A stretch of DNA of 64,000 bases from Mycobacterium sp. M26 (GTDB lineage: Bacteria > Actinomycetota > Actinomycetes > Mycobacteriales > Mycobacteriaceae): assembly GCF_001494595.1 (NCBI RefSeq), contig NZ_LN929908.1, forward strand, positions 682,001 to 746,000, written 5' to 3'. Within the stretch, counting starts at the first letter, position 1. Each line of letters begins with the position of its first letter. A program made the translations under genes and the position numbers. The notes under the pieces are model-generated. The model was not told where the DNA came from. It searched no databases and was given only the letters and a program-made list of their open reading frames with translations. Positions 1 to 7,204 of the stretch are shown piece after piece.

Positions 1-992
1 AGGCTTGAGTGGCGATCGCCGTGCTGGTGATCCCAGATCATTCCGGCTAACGCCCGGCGCTCCTTCTCGACGTAGGCGAGCTCTGAGTCATCCATCGCTG
101 CAAGCCATTTCCCGCCCGAGCTGACCCGAAGGCCGCCGCCCGCGGATTCCAGATACATCATCTGCTCAGGCTGGCCGGCCAACCACAGCCGACCCCGGGT
201 GCGTACGACGCCGCCGAGCACCACGTCGAGCGCGTCGTGCAGGCGGCCCGGGTGGAATGGCCGGGCCGCGCTGAACTCGATGATGCGGACCTCGTCGTCG
301 GCCTCCAGCGGTGGTTGTCCGGCCAGCAGCGGGCCCCAGGGGTCGTCGCTGCGTCCGCGGCGTGCGGTCGGTTCGAGATTGGCCACCGCGTCTTCGAGGT
401 GGTCCTCGCAGCGGACGATCCAGGCGCGCGGTGCCAGCCGGCGCAGCACCGCGAGGCCGGTCGGGTCAAGTTCGGGGGCCACCACGATGTCGGCGAACTC
501 GGCCTGGCCGACCACCACCTGGGCGACCGTGCGGCCGTCGTCCAGTTCGTCGTCCCCCAACGCGTGCTGCAGCCACTCGGGACCGTCGAGACCTGTGATG
601 ACACCGCCGATCTCGACATCGCGAGCGGCAGGTCCGTCGGTGTAGCCGGGACCGACGTGCACCCGGACGTGGTGGATGGCCCAGCAGATCGGTTCGGGCT
701 CCAGCCAGGGCGCGAGGTGGACGACAATCCGGTCGACGTCATCGCGGCGATGCAGCCGGCGCAGTAGGACCAGCAGGTCGTCGCGGATGGTGCAGGAGAC
801 GCAGCCGTGGGACAACTCCAGGGCAGAGTCCGAGGTGGTCAGGATCTCGTGGTGGCGCACGGTGAGCAGCCGGTGCACGACGTGGCCGTCGAATCGGTGC
901 CGTACCACCAGGGTTCGCTCGTGTCTCAACAGGATTCTGGCGATGGCATCGGTGTCTCCCTGCCCGGCGACCAGCAGTACCGGTGTCCGCAC
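1..992 (-). CDS. mrf: Mrf, CobW-like ribosome hibernation recruitment factor (3'-truncated by window edge)
   Basis: 330 codons are visible; the C-terminus lies outside the window. The protein resembles the mycobacterial Mrf branch of the CobW/COG0523 family (Rv0106 type), known to help hibernation factor MPY bind 70S ribosomes under zinc limitation. Visible support: N-terminus VRTPVLLVAGQGDTD, a CxxC in GCVSCTIRDD (residues 63-72), and the closing stretch EKERRALAGMIWDH followed by GDRH. The usual CobW P-loop (GxxGxGKT) is replaced by AGQGDTDA. GTG at 992 is chosen because GGGAGGG stands just upstream; an in-frame ATG at 1022 would start inside the Zur-like box. It diverges from the gene at 1095, and regulation by zinc through Zur is inferred from the boxes between them. 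Confidence 0.85.
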   Translation of the reverse strand, partial: MRTPVLLVAGQGDTDAIARILLRHERTLVVRHRFDGHVVHRLLTVRHHEILTTSDSALELSHGCVSCTIRDDLLVLLRRLHRRDDVDRIVVHLAPWLEPEPICWAIHHVRVHVGPGYTDGPAARDVEIGGVITGLDGPEWLQHALGDDELDDGRTVAQVVVGQAEFADIVVAPELDPTGLAVLRRLAPRAWIVRCEDHLEDAVANLEPTARRGRSDDPWGPLLAGQPPLEADDEVRIIEFSAARPFHPGRLHDALDVVLGGVVRTRGRLWLAGQPEQMMYLESAGGGLRVSSGGKWLAAMDDSELAYVEKERRALAGMIWDHQHGDRHSS

Positions 993-1006
993 TACACCCT
1001 CCCTGT

Positions 1007-1021
1007 TGAAAACAGTTTTCA
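1007..1021. promoter_or_regulatory. Zur (FurB) box-like palindrome, mrf side
   Basis: TGAAAACAGTTTTCA is a palindrome with 7-bp arms. It matches the mycobacterial Zur consensus TGAAAATCATTTTCA at 12 of 15 positions and lies 15 bp upstream of the preferred mrf start. Zur control of mrf is known in mycobacteria; the assignment here is inferred from sequence. Confidence 0.65.
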
Positions 1022-1061
1022 TTAAGGTTGTTCTCACGGTACAGTGCGGACAGGCGCTTGT

Positions 1062-1076
1062 CGAAAATGATTTCCA
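1062..1076. promoter_or_regulatory. Zur (FurB) box-like site, second copy
   Basis: CGAAAATGATTTCCA matches the reverse form of the Zur consensus (TGAAAATGATTTTCA) at 13 of 15 positions. It lies 19 bp before the ATG of the ferredoxin-like gene at 1095, so the divergent pair probably shares zinc-responsive repression. Confidence 0.6.
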
Positions 1077-1094
1077 CTAGCAGGAGGGCTCGGC

Positions 1095-1439
1095 ATGCCG
1101 GTTGGCCACGCATTCACTCTTGTCGTGTGTTCCGAATGCGGAGCAGAGCAACGAAATTCGGTGATCGACCGGCTCAGCGAAGTTGTTCGGAGGTGTCCGC
1201 ACGGCATGCTTGTGGCGGCCGACTGTCTCCTGCGCTCGGGCTGGTGCGCGAACCGGCAGGGCGATGGCGTCATGCTGCTGCTGCAGCCGTGCGCCCTCGA
1301 CCGGTCCGCGATCGGCCCGGGCCGATGGGTGGGCCCGGTCGTCGACGACGTCGACCTGGACCGGGTATGTGACTGGATCGCCGAGGGCCGGTGGGAGGCC
1401 GGCCCCTTGCTAGCCGATCAGCGGTCGGCGCGCTGGTAG
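1095..1439 (+). CDS. small cysteine-rich (2Fe-2S) ferredoxin-like protein
   Basis: 114 residues. A CxxC pair (VCSECG, Cys12 and Cys15) is followed by Cys34, Cys44, Cys51, Cys66 and Cys92, in an order like thioredoxin-fold [2Fe-2S] proteins. Function is not known. The ATG has a strong ribosome site (AGGAGGG, 6 bases before the start). It diverges from mrf across two Zur-like boxes, so it probably belongs to the zinc-starvation response; electron transfer or metal handling are both possible. Its last 22 bases overlap the 3' end of the convergent thiolase gene. It is unlikely to serve the Rieske oxygenase at 17.5 kb, given distance and promoter. Confidence 0.75.
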   Translation: MPVGHAFTLVVCSECGAEQRNSVIDRLSEVVRRCPHGMLVAADCLLRSGWCANRQGDGVMLLLQPCALDRSAIGPGRWVGPVVDDVDLDRVCDWIAEGRWEAGPLLADQRSARW

Positions 1440-2617
1440 GCGGTGACCACGGCGGCCCCGCCCAGGCCGATGTTGTGCTGCAGGGCGGCGGTGACGTTGT
1501 CCACCTGTCGCTTGTCGGCGGTGCCGCGCAGCTGCCAGGTGAGCTCGCTGCACTGGGCTAGGCCAGTGGCACCCAGCGGATGGCCCTTGGAGATCAGGCC
1601 GCCGGACGGGTTGACCACCCAGCGACCGCCGTAGGTGGTGTCGTTGTCGTCGATCAGCTTGGGTGCCTCACCGGTGCCGCACAGCCCCAAGGCTTCATAC
1701 AGCAGCAGTTCGTTGGCCGAGAAGCAGTCATGCAATTCGATGACCTGGAAGTCCTCCGGGCCCAGCCCGCTCTGCTCGTAGACCTGCCGCGCCGCTTGGA
1801 CATTCATGTCGTAGCCGATGATGTTCTTGGCCGAGCCGTCGAAAGTCGAGGCGAAGTCGGTGGTCATGGCCTGGCCAACGATCTCCACGGCCTGGCCGGC
1901 CAGGTTGTGGTCGTCGACGAACTGCTCCGAGGCCAGCACCACCGCACCCGAGCCGTCCGAGGTCGGCGAGCACTGCAGCTTGGTCAGCGGATCGGAGATC
2001 ATCTTCGCCGCCAGGATGTCGTCCAGGCTGTACTCGTCCTGGAACTGGGCGTACGGGTTGTTCACCGAATGCTTGTGGTTCTTGTAGCCGATCTTGGCGA
2101 AATGCTCTGCGGTGGCGCCGTATTCACGTATGTACTCGCGGCCGGCCGCGCCGAACATCCACGGCGCGACGGGGAAGGCGAACTCGTCGATCTCGGCCAG
2201 TGCCTTGACGTGGCGGCCCAGTGGGGTCTCGCGGTCGGTGGCGCCGCCGCCCAGTGAACCCGGCTGCATCTTCTCGAACCCGAGGGCGAGCACGCAGTCC
2301 GAGAGCCCGCCGCGGATCGCCTGCGCGCCGAGGAACAGTGCAGTGGATCCCGTCGAGCAGTTGTTGTTGACGTTGACGATCGGGATGCCCGTCATACCCA
2401 GTTCGTAGAGGGCGCGCTGGCCGGAGGTGGAGTCACCCGAGCAGTAGCCGACGAAGCCCTGCTCGATCAGGCTGTAGTCCACGCCGGCGTCCTCGAGTGC
2501 CTTGGTTCCCGACTCGCGCGCCATGTCCGGGTAGTCCCAGCCTTCACGACTTCCGGGCTTCTCGAACTTCGTCATCCCGACTCCGACGACGAACACCTTG
2601 TTTCCGGCTTTGCCCAT
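1418..2617 (-). CDS. SCP-x/Ltp-type thiolase (lipid-transfer protein)
   Basis: 399 residues, thiolase fold of the SCP-2 thiolase/Ltp branch, which cleaves or condenses beta-ketoacyl-CoA or performs retro-aldol steps in sterol side-chain breakdown. The nucleophile region NNNCSTGS puts Cys at 87; [10 protein letters not shown] supplies the conserved His-Asp-Cys motif and KGHPLGATG the late catalytic His (346). It most resembles Ltp1-like proteins. No SCP-2 domain is appended. It is transcribed away from the DapB-like gene at 2782, with a KstR-type box between them, so control by the cholesterol repressor KstR is plausible. The ATG is preceded by GGAAAGG. Confidence 0.88.
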   Translation of the reverse strand: MGKAGNKVFVVGVGMTKFEKPGSREGWDYPDMARESGTKALEDAGVDYSLIEQGFVGYCSGDSTSGQRALYELGMTGIPIVNVNNNCSTGSTALFLGAQAIRGGLSDCVLALGFEKMQPGSLGGGATDRETPLGRHVKALAEIDEFAFPVAPWMFGAAGREYIREYGATAEHFAKIGYKNHKHSVNNPYAQFQDEYSLDDILAAKMISDPLTKLQCSPTSDGSGAVVLASEQFVDDHNLAGQAVEIVGQAMTTDFASTFDGSAKNIIGYDMNVQAARQVYEQSGLGPEDFQVIELHDCFSANELLLYEALGLCGTGEAPKLIDDNDTTYGGRWVVNPSGGLISKGHPLGATGLAQCSELTWQLRGTADKRQVDNVTAALQHNIGLGGAAVVTAYQRADR

Positions 2618-2666
2618 GGTGTCAAACCTTTCCGTCCACGCTGACTTACCTGCAACCTACTCCCCG

Positions 2667-2726
2667 GCGAGCAGACGCGAATTCGCACTCCGGGACGCGG
2701 AGTTGTGCGAGTTTGCGTCTGCTCGC
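2667..2726. repeat. long intergenic inverted repeat
   Basis: Arms 2667-2688 and 2705-2726 are 22 bp and differ at two positions; a further small stem (tccg/cgga) lies in the loop. It sits between two divergent genes, so it is not a terminator for either. It may form a cruciform or be a REP-like element. Confidence 0.75.
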
Positions 2727-2748
2727 GGGCAGGTCGTGTAGATGTAGT

Positions 2749-2762
2749 TGTAACACGTTCTA
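2749..2762. promoter_or_regulatory. KstR-type operator
   Basis: TGTAACACGTTCTA fits the KstR consensus TnnAACnnGTTnnA at every fixed position. It lies 20 bp before the ATG at 2782 and 132 bp before the divergent thiolase start at 2617. KstR represses sterol catabolism genes in mycobacteria; binding here is inferred. Confidence 0.6.
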
Positions 2763-2781
2763 GTTTTCGGAGGTGGCGCTC

Positions 2782-3840
2782 ATGGCGTTGCGAGTCGTCC
2801 AATGGGCAACCGGGTCGGTCGGGGTCGCGGCGATCAAGGGTGTGCTCGAACACCCCGAACTGGAACTCGTCGGCTGCTGGGTGCACTCGGCGGACAAGGC
2901 AGGCAAGGACGTCGGGGAGATCATCGGCACCGACCCCCTCGGGGTGACCGCCACCGGCAGCATCGACGACATCCTGGCGCTGGACGCCGACGCGGTGATC
3001 TACGCACCGCTGCTGCCCAATGTCGACGAGGTGACCGCGCTGCTGCGCTCGGGCAAGAACGTCGTCAGCCCGCTGGGCTGGTTCTATCCCACCGAGTCCG
3101 AGGCCGCGCCGCTGGAGGCCGCCGCGCGCGAGGGCAACGTCACCTTGCACGGCGCCGGGATCGGGCCGGGTGCGGCCACCGAACTGTTTCCGCTGCTGCT
3201 GTCGGTGATGTCCACCGGCGTGACGTTCGTGCGTGCCGAGGAGTACTCCGATCTGCGCACCTACGGCGCCCCCGACGTGCTGCGACACGTGATGGGATTC
3301 GGCGGCACTCCCGAGAGCGCGTTGAGCGGGCCGATGCAGAAGCTGCTCAACGGCGGGTTCTTCCAGTCGGTCCGGTTGATCGTCGACCGGCTGGGATTCG
3401 CCGCCGAACCGATGATCCGTACCCAGCAGGAGATCGCCGTGGCGACCGCACCGATCGACAGCCCGCTGGGCGTCATCGAACCGGGGCAGGTAGCGGGCCG
3501 CCGGTTCCACTGGGACGCGGTGGTGACCAACACCGTCGTCGTGCGGATCACCGTCAACTGGCTCATGGGAGAGGAAAACCTCGATCCGGCATGGTCTTTC
3601 GGCCCGGCCGGTGAGCGCTACGAGATGGAGGTGCGGGGCAACCCCAACACCTTCGTCACCGTGAAGGGCTGGCAGCCCGAGTCGGTCGAGGAAGGCCTGC
3701 AGAGCAACCCGGGTGTGGTGGCCACGGCGGCGCACTGCGTCAACTCCATCCCGGCGACCTGCGCGGCCGAACCGGGCATCGCCGGGTTCTTCGACCTGCC
3801 GCCGATCACCGGCCGGGCGGCCCCGTACCTGAGCCGCTGA
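2782..3840 (+). CDS. DapB-like NAD(P)-dependent dehydrogenase
   Basis: 352 residues. The N-terminus RVVQWATGSVGVAA carries a Rossmann dinucleotide-binding turn (residues 9-14) as in dihydrodipicolinate-reductase-like and amine dehydrogenase-like proteins of actinobacteria. The AGIGPGAATEL segment in the middle is typical of that group. It is not the lysine-pathway DapB, since the family is larger and sits in lipid or amine loci. ATG 2782 is preferred over the in-frame GTG at 2773 because CGGAGG ends at 2773, 8 bases before the ATG. A KstR-like box just upstream and the divergent thiolase suggest sterol or lipid metabolism. The substrate is unknown. Confidence 0.8.
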   Translation: MALRVVQWATGSVGVAAIKGVLEHPELELVGCWVHSADKAGKDVGEIIGTDPLGVTATGSIDDILALDADAVIYAPLLPNVDEVTALLRSGKNVVSPLGWFYPTESEAAPLEAAAREGNVTLHGAGIGPGAATELFPLLLSVMSTGVTFVRAEEYSDLRTYGAPDVLRHVMGFGGTPESALSGPMQKLLNGGFFQSVRLIVDRLGFAAEPMIRTQQEIAVATAPIDSPLGVIEPGQVAGRRFHWDAVVTNTVVVRITVNWLMGEENLDPAWSFGPAGERYEMEVRGNPNTFVTVKGWQPESVEEGLQSNPGVVATAAHCVNSIPATCAAEPGIAGFFDLPPITGRAAPYLSR

Positions 3841-3847
3841 GTCGGCC

Positions 3848-3853
3848 TACCAT
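3848..3853 (+). promoter_or_regulatory. -10 element, leaderless start for SRPBCC gene
   Basis: TACCAT (TANNNT) lies 7 bases before ATG 3861 and no Shine-Dalgarno is present, the usual layout of a mycobacterial leaderless promoter. Confidence 0.5.
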
Positions 3854-3860
3854 CGGGCTC

Positions 3861-4334
3861 ATGGCCCAACCTGTCGTCGTCGAACAATCCCGGGCGATCC
3901 CCGTCGCGCCGGCCGACGCCTTCGCCAAAACCCTGCCGATCCCGCTGCCGGTGCTGTTCTCGCACTGGTACGGGCCCATTCCGCCGATCAAGGCCGTGTA
4001 CGGCCAGGACGGCGACTGGGCCACCGTCGGCCAGACCCGCGACGTCGCCCTGGTGGGCGGGGGCGGGATGCGGGAAACCCTGACCAGCGTCGACCCGCCG
4101 CAGTCATTCGGCTACACGCTCGCCGATGTTCGCGGCGCGATGGCGCCGTTGATCGACCACGTCGAGGGCGTATGGATCTTCACCCCGCACGGCACCGGCA
4201 CCAACGTGACGTGGCGCTGGACGTTGCATCCGCGCTCGGCCCTGAGCGCGCGGGCACTGCCGGTGTTCGCCCGGATCTGGCGCGGGTACGCCAAGCAGGC
4301 GCTGGAGACCCTGTCCGATCAGCTGCTGCGCTGA
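3861..4334 (+). CDS. SRPBCC-superfamily (polyketide cyclase/START-like) protein
   Basis: 157 residues, the usual size for a single SRPBCC hydrophobic-ligand-binding domain. An N-terminal strand (VVVEQSRAIPVAPADAFA) is followed by alternating strands and a long C-terminal helix (ALPVFARIWRGYAKQALETL). No catalytic residues can be assigned. It follows the DapB-like gene by 20 bases on the same strand but may also be expressed from its own leaderless promoter. It ends 10 bases before the 3' end of the convergent acyl-CoA dehydrogenase gene. Ligand and role are unknown; a link to the sterol-type genes upstream is only positional. Confidence 0.75.
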   Translation: MAQPVVVEQSRAIPVAPADAFAKTLPIPLPVLFSHWYGPIPPIKAVYGQDGDWATVGQTRDVALVGGGGMRETLTSVDPPQSFGYTLADVRGAMAPLIDHVEGVWIFTPHGTGTNVTWRWTLHPRSALSARALPVFARIWRGYAKQALETLSDQLLR

Positions 4335-4344
4335 GCGTCCGCGG

Positions 4345-5520
4345 TCAGTGCGGTTCGAGCACCGCCTGCGGCCCACGCAGCATCAGTTGCCGGCCGATGA
4401 TGATGCGCTGGATCTCGCTGGCGCCTTCCCAGATCCGCTCCACGCGTAGCTCCCGGAACATCCGCTCGGCGACGTTCTCGCGCATGTAGCCGCGACCGCC
4501 GAAGATCTGCACCGCGCGGTCGGCGACCCGCCCGGCCATCTCCGAGCAGTACAGCTTGGCCATCGAGGCCTGACCGTGCAGGGCCTTGCGGTCCAGGCCG
4601 GCGTCGATACCGCGGGCCACCTCGTAGAGCAGGCTGCGCGCGGCGAACAATTCGGTGGCGCTGTCGGCCAGCATGCCGGCCACCAGCTGATGCTCACCGA
4701 GCGGTTTGCCGTCGACGATCCGGTCCTTCGCGAACGCGGTGACCTCGTCGACCAGCCGCTGGGCCGCACCCACGCAGCGCGACGCCACCATGATCCGCTC
4801 GAAGCGGAACCAGTCCTGGGTGAACAGCATGCCCTCGCCCTCGGCGCCGACCAGATGGCTGACCGGCACCCGCACGTCGGTGAACGACACGATGGGGTGC
4901 TCGTCCGGGATGTTGTGCGAATAGTGCGGTGTGCGAACGACTTCCACGCCGGGCCAGGGTATGTCCACCACCAGCAGCACATGGTCGCCCTGGTGCGGGC
5001 CGTCGGTGAGCACGGCCTGCACGAAGCAGTAGTCGGCCAGGTTGTAGGACGTGACGTGCCACTTGACGCCGTTGATCACGTACTCGTCGCCCTCGCGCCG
5101 GGCTGTGGTCTCCAGCGCGGAGACGTCCGAGCCGGCGAACTCCTCGGTGATGGCGTAGGCCTCGTGCTTCTCGCCGCGCACCGCCGGATACAGCCAGCGC
5201 TCCTTCTGATAGTCGGTGGCCACCTCGGCCCACCACTGCGGGGGAGTGTGCGCCACCCAGGCGATCGCATTGGTCACCTTGCCCACCTGCTCCTGCACCA
5301 GAACCTGTTGCAGCGCGGTGAATCCCGGGCCGCCGACCGATGTCGGCATGTTGGTGGCGTAGAGCCCGAGCTCGATCGCGCGGGCGTGGTGGGCGGCGGT
5401 GATCTCCTTGGGCAACTGGCCGCCGGCCGCCTCGGCTTCGGCCTCGTAGGGGATCAGGGATTCGACGAACTCGCGGGCGGTATCCCGGATCCGTAGGTCT
5501 TCGGCTGACAACCCGTACAT
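4345..5520 (-). CDS. acyl-CoA dehydrogenase
   Basis: 391 residues, full-length FAD-dependent acyl-CoA dehydrogenase. Family signatures include AITEEFAGSDVSALET (flavin and substrate site), QIFGGRGYMRE and IWEGASEIQR near the C-terminus, where Glu365 corresponds to the catalytic base. It oxidises an acyl-CoA at C2-C3 and passes electrons to ETF. The ATG has GGAGAG upstream. It is divergent from the DAO-type oxidoreductase at 5586, and the shared promoter contains the 16-bp palindrome also found at 14300 and, imperfectly, at 10957. It is therefore placed in the TetR-controlled catabolic block. The acyl substrate is unknown. Confidence 0.9.
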   Translation of the reverse strand: MYGLSAEDLRIRDTAREFVESLIPYEAEAEAAGGQLPKEITAAHHARAIELGLYATNMPTSVGGPGFTALQQVLVQEQVGKVTNAIAWVAHTPPQWWAEVATDYQKERWLYPAVRGEKHEAYAITEEFAGSDVSALETTARREGDEYVINGVKWHVTSYNLADYCFVQAVLTDGPHQGDHVLLVVDIPWPGVEVVRTPHYSHNIPDEHPIVSFTDVRVPVSHLVGAEGEGMLFTQDWFRFERIMVASRCVGAAQRLVDEVTAFAKDRIVDGKPLGEHQLVAGMLADSATELFAARSLLYEVARGIDAGLDRKALHGQASMAKLYCSEMAGRVADRAVQIFGGRGYMRENVAERMFRELRVERIWEGASEIQRIIIGRQLMLRGPQAVLEPH

Positions 5521-5550
5521 TCGGTCTGCTCTCCGCTCGTTCCACCTATT

Positions 5551-5566
5551 GACTGAGCGTTCAGTC
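5551..5566. promoter_or_regulatory. TetR-type operator, copy 1
   Basis: GACTGAGCGTTCAGTC, an inverted repeat with 6-bp arms, between the divergent acyl-CoA dehydrogenase and DAO genes. The 28 bases around it are identical to those at the copy starting at 14300. Confidence 0.75.
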
Positions 5567-5585
5567 TATGTCACGGTCTTGAGGT

Positions 5586-6782
5586 ATGACCAGCAGTCAA
5601 AGTGCGGACGTCGTTGTGGTCGGTGGCGGCACCGTCGGCGCGTGGACGGCGGTTCAGCTCGCCGAACGCGGCGCCGGCCGGGTCGTCCTGCTCGAGATGC
5701 AGACCCTCGGTGACGGCGCGAGCAGCCGTGCCTCCGGCATGGTGCGCGCCCAGGGCGGTACCGAAACCGCCATCAAACTGGGGCTTCGCAGCCAGTCGTT
5801 CTACGCCACCAGCGGTGAGCGGTTCCCGCTGGACTGCGGGTTCGTCCGGCAGGGCTACCTGATGCCGTGCTTCACCGAAGCTGAAGTGGCCCAGGCCCAC
5901 GAGCGGATCGCCCTGCAGCGTCAGCTCGGTCTGGACGTCGAATGGCTCTCGTCGGCCGACATCGACAGCCGGGATACCGGGATGGCGCCGGGATCGAGCC
6001 TGGGTGGCTCGTATGCACCGGGCGACGGGTACATCAACGCACCCCGCAACGTGCTGGCCTACACCGCAGCGCTGACCGCCCACAACGTCGTCGTGCGAGA
6101 ACACACCACCTTCACCGGGTTGCGCGTGAGCGGCGGACGGGTGACCGGTGTCGACACCTCGGCCGGTCTGATCGACACGCCGCGGGTGGTGCTGACCGGC
6201 GGGCCGCACCTCGGCGAGGTCGGGGTGCGCGCGGGCGGCCGGATCCCGGCCGGTGGTACCCGCCACCAGGTGGTGGTCACCGAACCGCTGCGTGACGCCA
6301 ACATCGACGACCTCCCGATGGTGTTCGACGTCAGCGAGGGAATCTATTGGCGGCCGGGCGAATTCGGTGGCGTGCTGTGGGGGATGAGCAACCCCGAGGA
6401 GGCGCCGGGTGTGGCCCTCGAGTTCGACTGGGCCTACTACGAGAAGGCCAAGGCCCGCATCGAGGAATTGTTCCCGCCGGTGCGCGGGCTGGGTCTGCGC
6501 CGCACCTGGGCCGCGACCATCGACTACACCAATGACCACCTGCCGATCGTCGGTCCGCTGCTCACCGACGACGGCCCGGTGGACGGCACCGTGGTGGCCA
6601 GCCCGGCCGGCCACGGAATGATGTGGGGCCCAGCGGTTGCCGAGGTGGCAGCTGATCTGACGCTCACCGGTGAATGCACGTGGCTCGACCTCACCGACCT
6701 GGGCCTGGACCGGTTCGACGCCGACGGGAACAGCCGGGTGGCGCCCGAACCGATCTCCCTGCCCTTCCCCGAACACGCCTGA
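5586..6782 (+). CDS. FAD-dependent oxidoreductase, DAO (D-amino acid/sarcosine oxidase) family
   Basis: 398 residues. The N-terminal Rossmann motif VVVVGGGTVG (residues 9-18) binds the FAD ADP moiety; the C-terminal PAGHGMMWGPA segment is the conserved flavin-contact motif of sarcosine and dimethylglycine oxidase-like enzymes. Such enzymes oxidise secondary or tertiary amines or amino acids to imines. It starts an operon with the cupin gene 21 bases downstream. The promoter carries the shared palindrome. In this setting it could demethylate or deaminate a product of the Rieske oxygenase or handle the imported amine; this is inference. Glycine oxidase-like activity is an alternative. Confidence 0.88.
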   Translation: MTSSQSADVVVVGGGTVGAWTAVQLAERGAGRVVLLEMQTLGDGASSRASGMVRAQGGTETAIKLGLRSQSFYATSGERFPLDCGFVRQGYLMPCFTEAEVAQAHERIALQRQLGLDVEWLSSADIDSRDTGMAPGSSLGGSYAPGDGYINAPRNVLAYTAALTAHNVVVREHTTFTGLRVSGGRVTGVDTSAGLIDTPRVVLTGGPHLGEVGVRAGGRIPAGGTRHQVVVTEPLRDANIDDLPMVFDVSEGIYWRPGEFGGVLWGMSNPEEAPGVALEFDWAYYEKAKARIEELFPPVRGLGLRRTWAATIDYTNDHLPIVGPLLTDDGPVDGTVVASPAGHGMMWGPAVAEVAADLTLTGECTWLDLTDLGLDRFDADGNSRVAPEPISLPFPEHA

Positions 6783-6803
6783 CAACGAAAGGTTTTCCTT
6801 CTC

Positions 6804-7151
6804 ATGACCGCTGCTGTGCTCACCGCTGTCCTCGCCAACGCCGCCGACGCCGAACTGGAGGACTGGGGTCCGCTGGACGAGGCCACCGACCATCCGATGG
6901 CCACCCACGGCCTGGAGGTCTGGGCCGACGGCGACAAGTCCGGTGGCATCTGGCAGTGCGAGCCGGGTCCGTCGCACTGGACGCTGGAGACCAACGAGGT
7001 GATCTACGTGGTGTCGGGCCGGATGACCGTGACCCCGGACGGCGGCGAGCCCAGCGAGGTCAACGCCGGTGATCTGGCCGTCTTCCCGCTGGGCTGGACC
7101 GGCACCTGGGTGATCCACGAGACCCTGCGCAAGGCCTACGCGATCTTCTGA
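6804..7151 (+). CDS. cupin-domain protein (Cupin_3/DUF861 type)
   Basis: 115 residues, a single small beta-barrel cupin. The core PGPSHWTLETNEVIYVVSGRMTV and the later DLAVFPLGWTGTWVIHETL correspond to the two cupin motifs, but the metal-ligand histidines are reduced, as in the DUF861 group. It follows the DAO gene on the same transcript (GAAAGG upstream of ATG) and is closed by a strong terminator at 7163. Similar cupins accompany amine-oxidising flavoenzymes; a role in releasing or stabilising an unstable imine or carbamoyl product is possible but unproven. Confidence 0.8.
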   Translation: MTAAVLTAVLANAADAELEDWGPLDEATDHPMATHGLEVWADGDKSGGIWQCEPGPSHWTLETNEVIYVVSGRMTVTPDGGEPSEVNAGDLAVFPLGWTGTWVIHETLRKAYAIF

Positions 7152-7162
7152 TCAGGCTCCTC

Positions 7163-7203
7163 GGCCGCCGAGCGTCACGTCAGCGTGACGGTCGGCGGCC
7201 TTT
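7163..7203. terminator. strong hairpin terminator between convergent genes
   Basis: Arms 7163-7171 and 7192-7200 (ggccgccga/tcggcggcc) pair perfectly, with an inner gtcac/gtgac stem, then TTTGT. It ends the DAO-cupin operon and lies just beyond the 3' end of the convergent acyl-CoA synthetase. Confidence 0.85.
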
Positions 7204-7204
7204 G

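Noticed and set aside
158..767. Overlapping frames on both strands at the left edge
   Set aside because: All are shadows of mrf, whose frame contains the GCVSCTIRDD motif and continues to the window edge.
1095..1439. Ferredoxin-like protein as electron donor for the Rieske oxygenase
   Set aside because: It is 16 kb away, lies behind Zur-like boxes and lacks the shared operator, so a zinc-related role fits better.
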